Origin: JBHGYD01 sp041920415
GTDB lineage: Bacteria; Bacillota; Bacilli; Bacillales; Anoxybacillaceae
Assembly: GCA_041920415.1 (NCBI GenBank)
Contig: JBHGYD010000003.1
Span: forward strand, 154,451-218,450
DNA length: 64,000 nt
Direction of reading: 5' to 3'
Part shown: positions 7,714-17,300 of the stretch, one piece after another
How positions within the stretch are numbered: the first letter of the stretch is position 1
Layout: each line of letters starts with the position of its first letter
Notes under the pieces: model-generated
What the model was told of the DNA's origin: nothing
Database searches by the model: none
The model's input: only the letters and a program-made list of their open reading frames with translations
Translations under genes and position numbers: made by a program

Positions 7714-9186
7714 CTACATGTAATTTTTAATTTGATACATTCCTGAATGTTGTAGAACAGTATAAATGCGTTTGATATCGTATGTTTTATTTTTTATTTT
7801 CACTTCCCGTTGATCATTCGGAATCTCTGGTCGAAATGCGCAAGGTTCTGTTGCATATTTTGTCAAGTCTTGTGTTTCTTCCGCAAAATAGTCGTAAAAG
7901 AAATCGAATTGATTTTGTTCCCTTCTCGTTAAGCTTTCGCCGTTTAAAACTTTTTGACATAGGTTGCTTATATAGGCAGAAAGCAGTATTATGCTAGGGT
8001 TTTCAAGTCCATTTTGCTTTAAGTATGTTTTGGTACTCTCCAACAATCCTTGGAGCGATTCATTTCCTTCTTGATCGATTTCATCAGCTTTATTTACAAT
8101 GAATACGATTTGTTTGTCGTCATGATTTTCGATGTGCTCTTTCACATAGCTAAGCAGCCTTCGATCATCGTCTGTACCAAGCTGGGTAGCGTTCATTAAA
8201 TAAAAGATTGTATCGTATTGTTCGTTTCGAATCGCCTTAAAAGTGATCTCCTCATGACTACGATTTATGGAATTATTCGTTCCAGGAGTATCAATGAATA
8301 CGACTCTATTTTCGAACGGCAGTACATCGGACAGTTTTCCTTCTATGTGTACTCGCTCAATCAATGGATTTTCATTTAATTCATTCATCGTGTGCTCGAT
8401 ACCATCGATTACACATTCGAAAGATTCGTTTTGGTCACGTTGTAAAATAAAATGTTTGATATAAGGTCGGTGAACATACGTAAACAGTTTTGAGGTACAT
8501 GCTTCATTTTGCGAAGGAAATATCTCTTTTCCTATTAAACTATTTAAAAAAGTTGATTTGCCGGAACTCATCGTTCCCACAATTAAATATCTTTTTTCCA
8601 CACCTTTTAAGAATTGTGTTTGTTTCTTATATGCATCATAATAAAAACGCAAATGATGAAACTTCTTTCGATTCAAATACGACTTTGCTGCTTCGAAATC
8701 TCCTGTTTTTAGCGCATTGACAAAATGAACAATGCACTCTGCATCTTTATTATGAATCTTTAAATGTTGTTTATCGATTACGTCTAATACATAAGGATGA
8801 TCCATTGATATATATCCATATATTAACAACAAATAATGCGCGAAAAACAAGTATTTGTAGTTATATACATGAAGTTTCGCTTTTTCGAATTTCCATCTTG
8901 TCTTTCGAATTTCTTTGATAAATTTTAGACTACTCTGCGAGGTTTGTTCCTTATAAATTTCTTCTATATTGAAACAATGTTCATATAATGTAATGATCGG
9001 TTTACAGTACCTCTGATAATGCACATCTTTTTTTGCATAATGATGCAGCAATATTATATATGCCCTTCGAAGAGCCTTATTTTCATAAAAGATTGGGTGA
9101 TTTTGATAAGGAAAGGAACAAATCATTTTGTAATATTCCAAACTACTTTCTCTCCGAATGCGAACGTTATCCTCTACAGCCAGCAT
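7714..9186 (-). CDS. Dynamin-like GTPase lacking the stalk, partner of the adjacent dynamin
   Basis: The 490-residue protein has a helical N-terminal domain (1-195) and a GTPase domain: G-T-M-S-S-G-K-S-T (204-212), E-A-C-T (229-232), D-T-P-G-T-N-N-S (299-306) and N-K-A-D-E (365-369). Several stretches match its neighbour closely, including P-S-Q/K-N-E-A-C-T and N-G-L/I-E-N-P. The protein ends at L-Q-H-S-G, which aligns with the end of the GTPase head of the neighbour (L-Y-H-S-G), so the stalk is missing. Paired bacterial dynamins are known (for example the Campylobacter DLP1/DLP2 pair). This is the first gene of the accessory operon, with an AAGGAG site before its ATG. The 129 bases upstream contain AT-rich sequence but no promoter I can place firmly. 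Confidence 0.85.
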   Translation of the reverse strand: MLAVEDNVRIRRESSLEYYKMICSFPYQNHPIFYENKALRRAYIILLHHYAKKDVHYQRYCKPIITLYEHCFNIEEIYKEQTSQSSLKFIKEIRKTRWKFEKAKLHVYNYKYLFFAHYLLLIYGYISMDHPYVLDVIDKQHLKIHNKDAECIVHFVNALKTGDFEAAKSYLNRKKFHHLRFYYDAYKKQTQFLKGVEKRYLIVGTMSSGKSTFLNSLIGKEIFPSQNEACTSKLFTYVHRPYIKHFILQRDQNESFECVIDGIEHTMNELNENPLIERVHIEGKLSDVLPFENRVVFIDTPGTNNSINRSHEEITFKAIRNEQYDTIFYLMNATQLGTDDDRRLLSYVKEHIENHDDKQIVFIVNKADEIDQEGNESLQGLLESTKTYLKQNGLENPSIILLSAYISNLCQKVLNGESLTRREQNQFDFFYDYFAEETQDLTKYATEPCAFRPEIPNDQREVKIKNKTYDIKRIYTVLQHSGMYQIKNYM

Positions 9187-9315
9187 ACGTCCTATTCTCC
9201 TTCGACAAGAAACGTGTAAATTAGCAATTTATAGGTATATTTTACTATACATTTAACGATAAAATTTTAGATAAAATCCCTGAAAAGATGACATATATCG
9301 ACAAGTCTATAAAGC

Positions 9316-10287
9316 CTATGTATAATTCCTTAACATGCTTTCGATCGTCTCCCTCATCTCCTCGCGAAATTCCTCCGGCTTGAGCACCTCCAAATATTGC
9401 GCTTGGCTTAATAGCCACATTTTAATGCCGCGCCCGTAAACTTCCGCTTCTATGACCGATGTTTGTCCATCTGTTTCAACGACTTTTGCGGTGGACAGGC
9501 GGTCTAAAATTGCTTGCAAGGAAGGTCCCCAAAACCGAAACGTAATTTTCATTAGTTCCCCCGTGTGCATAAATTGCACTCGTTTTCGAAATTCTCCCTC
9601 TTCAAATCGATTGGCGTAATCGGTCTTAAAACGTTCATCCGTTACATCGTAACGAACAATTCGATCAATGCGATAAATTGTTGGGAAGTTAAAATCATAA
9701 TCAACAAGAAACGCGACTAAGTAAAAGTAATATTCGGAGAAAACAATCCCGACAGGTCTTAGTTTTCTCTGGATGGGACAGTCGTCCCCTTCTTTCTTAT
9801 AATCAATAACAATTACTCGTTTTGTACGCACCGCATGACTTAAGTCCCAGATCATATGTATGAGCGGCTTGTTATGTTGCAATGGAACATAATGAAAATG
9901 TTCATTGCGAATCACGTCTTGGATAAAGCGTTGATTTAGCGGATGTGATTGTAAAATCAACTTTTTAAGCAGCTGATCCATTTCTCGTGTTGGCAATGCT
10001 CTACTTTCTAGCAACACTTTCGCTATGACGAGAATTTCCTCGTTCGTCAGCCATTCATTTTCATTTTGTTTTAAAACATAGCCGCCTTTCTTTCGGTCGT
10101 ACTCTAATGACAATGATGTATGAAAATGATCAGCAATGTAAGTGCGCAATTCATCAATGTCGCGTTGAATCGTTTTTTCATTGACGCCGAAACGCTCGGC
10201 CTCTCTTTTTTTAGAAATTGATTCTCCTTGACGAAGACGTTCGTATATCGACAAAATTCGGAGCGACTTCGACTGTTGATCATCCAC
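9316..10287 (-). CDS. HTH/WYL-domain transcriptional regulator
   Basis: The 323-residue protein has an N-terminal winged helix-turn-helix (about 5-65, S-I-S-K-K-R-E-A-E-R-F-G-V then I-Q-R-D-I-D-E-L), a WYL domain (about 140-225) and a WCX-type C-terminal domain (about 235-320). The GTG start is set by a GGAGGG site 6 bases upstream. WYL regulators sense ligands, often nucleic acid or nucleotides, and commonly control defence operons (CapW/BrxR type). It is encoded 129 bases upstream of the dynamin operon on the same strand, which makes it the likely regulator of that operon; this is inference from position. Confidence 0.85.
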   Translation of the reverse strand: MDDQQSKSLRILSIYERLRQGESISKKREAERFGVNEKTIQRDIDELRTYIADHFHTSLSLEYDRKKGGYVLKQNENEWLTNEEILVIAKVLLESRALPTREMDQLLKKLILQSHPLNQRFIQDVIRNEHFHYVPLQHNKPLIHMIWDLSHAVRTKRVIVIDYKKEGDDCPIQRKLRPVGIVFSEYYFYLVAFLVDYDFNFPTIYRIDRIVRYDVTDERFKTDYANRFEEGEFRKRVQFMHTGELMKITFRFWGPSLQAILDRLSTAKVVETDGQTSVIEAEVYGRGIKMWLLSQAQYLEVLKPEEFREEMRETIESMLRNYT

Positions 10288-10449
10288 GTTGATCCCTCCG
10301 TCGTTTCAAACCGTGCGTGCAATAACATTTACTACTGTTACCCTTAAATGGTGTTATAAACATATTCGACAATATATTACCATTGTTAGTTGGACATTAT
10401 ATGTACTTCAAGAGAAATAAAAAAAATTTTTCCTACATTTCCTTGAACG

Positions 10450-10599
10450 ATGTTTAAACTTTTTATGCAGGATTGTAAAGCAGATGCTATAAAAAACGTT
10501 ATATTGTCAATGAATAAACGTGAACGCATCGTGACAAAAGATGATATCGTTATCATGGACAAACGCATCGAACCAACAAACGCTACACCACAACAATAA
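10450..10599 (+). CDS. Possible small protein of 49 residues, unverified
   Basis: A plus-strand frame opens at ATG 10450, has further in-frame ATGs at 10465 and 10510, and ends in TAA at 10597-10599. The product reads like protein rather than noise, with charged segments such as S-M-N-K-R-E-R-I-V-T-K-D-D-I-V-I-M. No convincing ribosome site precedes any of the three ATGs. It is opposite in strand to its neighbours and could be the remnant of a longer gene. I do not recognise a family. Confidence 0.3.
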   Translation: MFKLFMQDCKADAIKNVILSMNKRERIVTKDDIVIMDKRIEPTNATPQQ

Positions 10600-10644
10600 C
10601 TCCTGTCAAATTTATTTCCGCGCTTTTCTTCAACAAAATCATCA

Positions 10645-10677
10645 AAAAAAAAACAGCCGCATCAAGCGGTTGCTTTT
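10645..10677 (-). terminator. Terminator of the Uma2-family gene
   Basis: On the minus strand a stem GCAACCGC / GCGGCTG with loop TTGAT is followed by a run of nine T's, 18 bases after the Uma2 stop codon. Confidence 0.7.
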
Positions 10678-10694
10678 CATTTTACTCAATTGTC

Positions 10695-11258
10695 TCAGCG
10701 AAAAATCTCTTCGACATCTAATGATAGCCCCTGAAAACAAACAGATTGAACAACTCCTATACCGACTTTAATATCCGCTTGCTCGTATAATCCTTCCTCA
10801 TTTAAAGCATAAACCGTCACAGCTTGTTTCATTGGATTGACAATCCAATATTCTTTGACGCCGTATGCCATGTACAAATTGAACTTCGTCACTAAATCAT
10901 GTGCTTGGTTCGATGGACTTAATATTTCAACAATTAATGTGGGCACGCCGACATACTTTGTTTCAGTAAATCCTTTCTCGTCACAAATAATGCTCAAATC
11001 TGGAATGACGACTTTTCGTTCAGGAAACTTTTCGCTGACTAACTCAATATCGGTTGGTGCGGCAAATACTTTACATTTTTTTTCTTTTAAATACATTCCA
11101 AATTGCGTATGAATATTGCTAGAAACGAGTTGATGTTGAATGTTAGGCGAAGGAGTCATATACACAACGCCGTCGATATATTCCAAACGTTCATCGCTTT
11201 TTTCCCGTAATGCTACATACTCTTCGTAAGAAATATTAGAGAAACGCGGTAAGGACAT
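10695..11258 (-). CDS. Uma2-family PD-(D/E)XK nuclease-like protein
   Basis: The 187-residue protein is typical of the Uma2/DUF820 family, a PD-(D/E)XK restriction-endonuclease-like fold that is abundant in cyanobacteria and scattered in Firmicutes. Visible motifs are V-I-P-D-L-S (active-site Asp), L-I-V-E-I-L-S-P-S (active-site Glu with the family SPS), then D-L-V-T-K-F-N-L-Y (Lys) and G-V-K-E-Y-W-I-V-N-P. The biological role of the family is not settled. The ATG at 11258 has a GAGGG site. It is a single-gene unit with its own terminator, between the pyr operon end and the WYL regulator, and marks the edge of the accessory stretch. Confidence 0.85.
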   Translation of the reverse strand: MSLPRFSNISYEEYVALREKSDERLEYIDGVVYMTPSPNIQHQLVSSNIHTQFGMYLKEKKCKVFAAPTDIELVSEKFPERKVVIPDLSIICDEKGFTETKYVGVPTLIVEILSPSNQAHDLVTKFNLYMAYGVKEYWIVNPMKQAVTVYALNEEGLYEQADIKVGIGVVQSVCFQGLSLDVEEIFR

Positions 11259-11323
11259 GGCAATCCCTCTTTTCCTTTTCTATATACTTCCATTATATTA
11301 TTGAACTCCCTTGAGCAAAAGAG

Positions 11324-11353
11324 TAAAAAAAGAGCGCATGTTTCATACGCCCT
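11324..11353 (-). terminator. Terminator of the pyr operon after pyrE
   Basis: Minus-strand stem GGGCGTATG / CATGCGCTC with loop AAA, followed by seven T's. It lies directly after the pyrE stop codon and closes the ten-gene pyr operon. Confidence 0.75.
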
Positions 11354-11977
11354 TTATTCCCCCCACTCCTCCGGGTTTTCTCGCCATTTTCTTAATGTGG
11401 CGATGTCTTGTTCGCTCACGACGCCAAGTTCGACGGCGGTTTCAATGAGTGTGTCGTAGTCCGTAATCGTGTAGACAGGAACGTTTTCGTCAGCAAACGC
11501 TTGCTTTCCTTTTTCTAATCCGTACGTAAAAATAGCGACGACGCCCAGAACATTACAATCCGCTTCCTTTAGCGCACGAACAGCATTTAACGAGCTACCC
11601 CCAGTAGAGATTAAATCTTCCACGACAACGACTTTTTGCCCTTTTTCGATTTTTCCTTCTATTTGTTTTCCTTTTCCGTGTCCTTTTGCTTGGCTGCGCA
11701 CGTAGCACATCGGTAAGTTTAGGCGCTCGCTTACCCAAGCGGCATGCGGAATGCCCGCTGTTGCTGTTCCGGCGATTACCTCAACGTCTGGAAAATGCGT
11801 GTGGATGAGAGAGGTTAGTCCGTCGGCAATCGCGTTTCTGACGTTTGGATAGGCTAAAGTCAATCGGTTATCACAATAAATCGGTGACTTGATTCCCGAT
11901 GACCACGTAAACGGTTCATTCGGTTGTAATGATACCGCACCGATTTGTAGTAAATAGGTGGCGATTTCTTTTTTCAT
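11354..11977 (-). CDS. pyrE: Orotate phosphoribosyltransferase
   Basis: PyrE transfers the phosphoribosyl group of PRPP to orotate, giving OMP, the fifth step of UMP synthesis in the cytosol. The 207-residue sequence has the PRPP-binding loop V-V-V-E-D-L-I-S-T-G-G-S-S and the N-terminal F-T-W-S-S-G-I-K-S-P-I-Y block of the family. The frame is open to 11998, but the start at 11977 (M-K-K-E-I-A-T-Y-L) matches the family. It overlaps the end of pyrF by 4 bases, implying translational coupling, and is the last gene of the operon. Confidence 0.96.
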   Translation of the reverse strand: MKKEIATYLLQIGAVSLQPNEPFTWSSGIKSPIYCDNRLTLAYPNVRNAIADGLTSLIHTHFPDVEVIAGTATAGIPHAAWVSERLNLPMCYVRSQAKGHGKGKQIEGKIEKGQKVVVVEDLISTGGSSLNAVRALKEADCNVLGVVAIFTYGLEKGKQAFADENVPVYTITDYDTLIETAVELGVVSEQDIATLRKWRENPEEWGE

Positions 11978-12693
11978 TTTTCTTCTCCCCCATTCCATTC
12001 TCGTTGTAGTTGTTGGTAAGCTGCATACGGATTGGCTGCGCGCGTGATACTGCGACCGACGACGATCGCGCTTACGCCGAGCTGTCTTGCTTCGTAAGGG
12101 GTAACGACACGAACTTGATCGTTTTTTTCATCCGCGGCAAAGCGAATTCCTGGTGTGACGGTCAAAAACGGCGATCCTAAGTGCTTGCGAATCAGCGGCA
12201 CTTCTTTCGCCGAGCAGACGACACCATCAAGCCCGCTTTGGTGCGAAAGAGAAGCATAATGAAGTACCGTTTCTTCCATGGAGTGTTCGATCAAAAGCTG
12301 TTTGCGCAACATTTGTTCACTCGTGCTCGTCAGCTGCGTAACCGCGATGCAATACGGACGGCGCTCGCCGCTTGGCGTACCGCTCTCTAATCCTTCGAGC
12401 GCCGCTTCCATCATTGTCGTGCCGCCCGCCGCATGCACGTTCACAAGATCAACACCTAACCGAGCTAATCCTTGCATTGCCCTTTTCGCTGTATTGGGGA
12501 TGTCATGCAGTTTCAAATCTAAAAAAATACGATGATTTTGTTCTTTTAAATAGTAAATGATAGCTGGTCCTTCTTGGTAATATAATTCCATTCCCACTTT
12601 CACGAACAGAGAAGTATTGGGAAATTGCTTTAAAAACATTTTTACTTCTTCTACGGACGGGAAATCAAGCGCCACAATAAACGGATGGTTCAC
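11974..12693 (-). CDS. pyrF: Orotidine 5'-phosphate decarboxylase
   Basis: PyrF decarboxylates OMP to UMP. The catalytic stretch D-L-K-L-H-D-I-P-N-T is present, as are V-N-V-H-A-A-G-G and the phosphate-binding P-G-I-R and V-V-G-R-S-I-T motifs. The open frame reaches 12858, but the family start is the GTG at 12691-12693, preceded by GGAG and giving about 239 residues starting V-N-H-P-F-I-V-A-L-D-F. It overlaps the 3' end of pyrD by about 29 bases. Confidence 0.95.
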   Translation of the reverse strand: MNHPFIVALDFPSVEEVKMFLKQFPNTSLFVKVGMELYYQEGPAIIYYLKEQNHRIFLDLKLHDIPNTAKRAMQGLARLGVDLVNVHAAGGTTMMEAALEGLESGTPSGERRPYCIAVTQLTSTSEQMLRKQLLIEHSMEETVLHYASLSHQSGLDGVVCSAKEVPLIRKHLGSPFLTVTPGIRFAADEKNDQVRVVTPYEARQLGVSAIVVGRSITRAANPYAAYQQLQREWNGGEEK

Positions 12694-13606
12694 CTTTTCT
12701 CCAACTCCTTCCTGTGCATTCAGAAATCTGCTTAAAGCCAAGTTCATCAAGCAGCGCTGGAAGTTCGTCGATAATGTTTGGACAAACGAACGGATTGATA
12801 AAATTCGCGGTTCCGACCGCCACGGCACTTGCCCCCGCGTAGAAAAATTCGATGACATCTTCCGCGGATTGAATACCGCCCATGCCGATAATCGGAATGG
12901 AAACAGTTTGGCTCACTTCATAAATCATTCGAATCGCAATTGGCTTAATCGCAGGACCAGACAATCCTCCTGTTCGGTTCGCTAACACCGGTTGGGCCGT
13001 TTTTATGTCAATGCGCATTCCAAGAAGCGTATTAATCATCGTCAAACCATCTGCTCCTGCCGCTTCGATCGCCTTGGCCATCTCGACAATGTTCGTGACA
13101 TTCGGAGAAAGTTTCACATAAACTGGAACTTCTGAAACTTCTTTTACGAGCTTCGTTAGCTCTGCGGCGACTTCTGGGATGGTTCCAAATGCAATTCCAC
13201 CTTTTTTGACATTCGGACAAGAAATATTTAACTCCAGCGCATGGACATTTGGCGCTTTCGAAATTTGTTTAGCGACTTCCACATATTCCTCCATCGTAGA
13301 GCCAGCAATGTTGGCGATAATCGGAACATCAAATTGCGCAAGCCACGGCAGTTCTTCTTCCATCACTTTTTTTAAACCGGGGTTTTGTAAGCCAATCGCA
13401 TTCAACATTCCACCCGATGTTTCTGCAATCCTAGGGGTTGGGTTGCCAAAGCGCGCTTCTTGCGTCGTTGCTTTAATCATAATCGCACCGAGTTGACTTA
13501 AATCGTAAAACTGCGCATATTCACGGCCGAATCCAAAGCATCCCGAAGCGGGCATAACTGGATTTTTTAACGAAAGCCCCGGCAGTTGGACCGCTAAACG
13601 ATTCAT
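12665..13606 (-). CDS. pyrD: Dihydroorotate dehydrogenase (class 1B), catalytic subunit
   Basis: The 313-residue FMN subunit oxidises dihydroorotate to orotate. Class 1B enzymes use NAD through the partner PyrK, encoded next to it. Visible motifs are N-P-V-M-P-A-S-G-C-F-G-F-G, the active-site N-I-S-C-P-N-V-K-K-G-G with catalytic Cys, and the C-terminal G-M-G-G-I and A-V-A-V-G-T-A FMN-phosphate loops. The start overlaps the end of pyrK by 4 bases. The C-terminus runs into the ribosome-binding region of pyrF. Confidence 0.95.
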   Translation of the reverse strand: MNRLAVQLPGLSLKNPVMPASGCFGFGREYAQFYDLSQLGAIMIKATTQEARFGNPTPRIAETSGGMLNAIGLQNPGLKKVMEEELPWLAQFDVPIIANIAGSTMEEYVEVAKQISKAPNVHALELNISCPNVKKGGIAFGTIPEVAAELTKLVKEVSEVPVYVKLSPNVTNIVEMAKAIEAAGADGLTMINTLLGMRIDIKTAQPVLANRTGGLSGPAIKPIAIRMIYEVSQTVSIPIIGMGGIQSAEDVIEFFYAGASAVAVGTANFINPFVCPNIIDELPALLDELGFKQISECTGRSWRKGEPSVYCGA

Positions 13607-14376
13607 AGCACCACCTCCCCAGCTTTAAAAACAGGTCCGTCACTGCACACTTTTTTGTACGCCGTCTCGCTGTTTGGAACGCGGCAGACGCAGGCAAAGC
13701 AGGCACCGATGCCGCATCCCATTCTTTCTTCCAAAGAAAGGTAAACAGGTTTGTTCGGAAATGTTTGCGCAAGCGCCTTTAACATCGGCTTTGGTCCGCA
13801 TGCGTACAAAACATCAAAGGAAAAGGCACATTCTGCAATGACATCGGTCACAAATCCTTTCGTTCCGTAAGAGCCGCCAACCGTTGCTACATACGTTTCC
13901 CCAAGTTGAGCAAATTCATTTTCATAAAACATCACATCTTTATGTTGAAAACCAAGAACATGAATGACAGAAATCCCCTTTTTCACAAGCTGTTTGGATA
14001 GTTCGTAAAGCGGGGGAACACCGATCCCGCCGCCAACAATAAGCGCTGTTTGTCCCTGCTTTACGGCCTCAAGCGGAAATCCGTTTCCAAGCGGGCCGAG
14101 AACATCAACCGTTTCCCCCGGGCGTTTTTTAGAAAGAAGTGTCGTTCCCATCCCCGCTTTTCGATAAATAATTGTACATTCGTTCGTTTCCTTCTTAATT
14201 TCGCATATGCTCAATGGACGACGCAAAAGCGGGTCCGCTTGCGACGTCACTTTCATATGGACAAATTGCCCGGGCTTATTCATTTCTGTCACTAAATCAC
14301 CTGTTAACGTCATCGCATAAATGTTTTTGGCGATTTGTTCGTGATGAACTATCGTCATTTCTTCCCGTTTCATCAT
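13603..14376 (-). CDS. pyrK: Dihydroorotate dehydrogenase electron-transfer subunit
   Basis: PyrK passes electrons from PyrD to NAD+ through FAD and a [2Fe-2S] cluster. The FAD motif L-L-R-R-P-L-S-I-C, the nucleotide loop G-G-G-I-G-V-P-P-L and the cluster ligands in M-G-C-G-I-G-A-C-F-A-C-V-C plus a later Cys (V-C-S-D-G-P-V-F) are all present. Length (257 residues) is normal. Its ATG overlaps the carB stop codon (ATGA). Two consecutive ATGs leave the exact start uncertain by one codon. Confidence 0.95.
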   Translation of the reverse strand: MMKREEMTIVHHEQIAKNIYAMTLTGDLVTEMNKPGQFVHMKVTSQADPLLRRPLSICEIKKETNECTIIYRKAGMGTTLLSKKRPGETVDVLGPLGNGFPLEAVKQGQTALIVGGGIGVPPLYELSKQLVKKGISVIHVLGFQHKDVMFYENEFAQLGETYVATVGGSYGTKGFVTDVIAECAFSFDVLYACGPKPMLKALAQTFPNKPVYLSLEERMGCGIGACFACVCRVPNSETAYKKVCSDGPVFKAGEVVL

Positions 14377-17300
14377 GAGCGCACCAACTTTTCTGACATC
14401 GCTGTTGTTGAAAACGTCATTGATTCAATGACTTGCAACATCGCTTTCGCCGTGTCTAGCGATGTTAAACAAGGGATGCCGTTTTCGACTGCTTCACGGC
14501 GAATCCGAAACCCATCGCTTTCCGGCTGCTTACCTTTTGTTAACGTATTAATAACAACTTGTGCCTTTCCTTGGCGAATAACATCTAAAATATTTGGCGA
14601 GTCAGAGTGAATTTTGTTGACAACGGTTACTGGTATATTTTCCGCTTTTAACACTTCAGCCGTTCCGCTTGTCGCCAACAATTGATAGCCGATATGGTGG
14701 AAACGTCTCGCCAAATCAATCGCTTCCTCCTTATCTTTATCCGCAATCGTCAGCAATACCGCTCCGTACGAACGAATGTGAATGCCAGAAGCAACCAGCC
14801 CTTTATATAACGCTTTTTCAAACGTTGTATCTTTTCCGATCACTTCTCCGGTTGATTTCATCTCTGGTCCGAGCGAAATATCGACATTGCGCAATTTCGC
14901 AAATGAGAAGACAGGCACTTTCACATATACTCCGTCGCTTTCACGCCGTAATCCTATTTCATAACCGAGCTCGACAAGCTTCTTACCTAAGATGACCTTT
15001 GTGGCGATATTCGCCATCGGTACGCCCGTAATTTTACTTAAAAATGGCACGGTCCGGCTTGAACGTGGGTTCACTTCAAGGACATATACTTCGCCTTTAT
15101 ACATGACAAATTGAATGTTTAATAGCCCGACAATTCGTAATCCTTTGGCTAGTTTGATTGTATAGTCGGCGATTTTTTGTTTGATATGTGGCTCTAATGT
15201 TTGCGGCGGATATACGGCAATCGAGTCGCCGGAATGCACGCCTGCCCGTTCAATGTGTTCCATAATTCCTGGAATCAACACCGTTTCTCCATCGGAAATC
15301 GCATCGACCTCAATCTCTTTCCCGATTAAATAACGGTCAATTAAAACCGGATGCTGCGGATTGACTTTTACCGCATTTTCCATGTAATGAAGTAACTCTT
15401 CTTCTTGATAAACGATTTCCATCGCCCTGCCGCCGAGCACATAAGATGGGCGCACTAAAACCGGATAACCAATTTCCTGGGCAATGCGCACCGCTTCCTC
15501 TACAGAAAAGGCGGTTTTTCCTTTCGGTTTTGGAATGCCTAATTCGGATAATGTTTGCTCAAATTTATCGCGGTCTTCAGCGCGATCCAAATCCTCAAGA
15601 GAAGTTCCTAAAATGCGGACACCGCGCGCGGTCAACTCAGCCGCCAAGTTAATCGCTGTTTGTCCGCCAAATTGAACAATGACGCCGACGGGTTTCTCTA
15701 AATCTATGACATGCATGACATCCTCAATCGTTAACGGTTCAAAATATAATTTGTCAGAAATGCTAAAATCGGTGGATACTGTTTCCGGATTGTTATTAAT
15801 AATAATCGCTTCATAGCCCGCTTCTTTAATCGCCCATACAGAATGGACGGTTGCATAATCAAATTCAATTCCTTGTCCGATGCGGATCGGCCCTGAGCCA
15901 AGAACAACGATGCTGTTTCGTTCGGTGACAATCGATTCGTTTTCTTCTTCATATGTGCTGTAATAATACGGCGTTTCAGATTCAAATTCTGCCGCACACG
16001 TATCGACCATTTTATAGACGGGCACGATACCGGCTTGTTTTCTTATTTCATAAATGTCACACTCATACTTATTCCAAAGTTTAGCGATCGTCACGTCCGC
16101 AAAACCAAGCTCTTTTGCTTTTCTTAACACGTCTAAATCACCGATGTTTTCGCGAAGAACAGATTCATAGCGGACGATGTTTTCAATTTTCGTTAAGAAA
16201 AAGCGATCGATTTGACTCCATTCGTGAATTTGCTCGATTGTAAACCCGCGGCGTAGGGCTTCGGCAATATAAAACAAACGCTCATCTCCCGCTTTGCGAA
16301 TTCGCTTTTCCAGCAACTCATCAGAGACGGTTTCTGCATTTTTTAGTTCAAGGTGATAGACGTTTGTTTCTAGTGAACGCACCGCTTTTAAAAGCGACTC
16401 TTCGAATGTACGCCCGATCGCCATCACTTCGCCTGTCGCTTTCATTTGTGTGCCAAGACGGCGATTCGCCGATTCAAACTTATCAAATGGAAAGCGCGGA
16501 ATTTTTGTGACAACATAGTCAAGTGTAGGCTCAAAACAAGCGTATGTTTTTCCTGTCACTGGATTCATAATCTCATCTAACGTTAGACCAACCGCAATTT
16601 TTGCGGCAAGTTTCGCAATGGGATAGCCTGTTGCTTTCGACGCTAAGGCAGAAGAGCGGCTGACGCGCGGATTGACTTCAATGACATAGTAATGGAAACT
16701 ATGCGGATCAAGCGCAAGCTGAACGTTACATCCCCCTTCAATGCCAAGCGCACGAATAATTCGTAACGATGCGTTGCGCAACAACTGATATTCACGGTCA
16801 CTTAATGTTTGACTTGGTGCGACAACAATGGAATCACCTGTATGAATGCCAACCGGGTCAATATTTTCCATATTGCAAACAACAATCGCATTGTCGCTCG
16901 CATCGCGCATCACTTCATACTCGATTTCTTTATATCCGGCAATGCTTTTTTCTAATAAACATTGATGAACAGGACTCATTTTTAAGCCGCTTGAAACGAT
17001 GTCAATGAGTTCTTGTTCATTCGTGCAAATGCCGCCGCCTGTTCCGCCAAGCGTAAACGCCGGGCGAACGATGACCGGATAGCCAACGGTTTCAACAAAT
17101 GTATAGGCTTCTTCTAAACTATGAATAATTTCGCTTTCCGGAACCGGCTCTCCAAGTTCGTTCATGAGAGCGCGAAACTGTTCGCGGTCTTCCGCTTGTT
17201 CAATCGCTTCCAGCTTTGTCCCAAGAATTTCAACTCCGCATTCTTCAAGCACCCCCGCTTTTGCCAATTCGACCGCTAAGTTTAACCCCGTCTGTCCCCC

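Larger units (their letters stand above)
10288..10694. other. Intergenic region of about 400 bases between the WYL and Uma2 genes
   Basis: This AT-rich gap contains the Uma2 gene terminator on its right side and one short plus-strand open frame (10450-10599) described separately. I see no RNA gene, repeat or attachment site in it. Confidence 0.6.

Noticed and set aside
11974..12858. Extended PyrF of 294 residues
   Set aside because: The first 55 codons lie inside pyrD in another frame; the GTG at 12693 with its GGAG site matches the family N-terminus.
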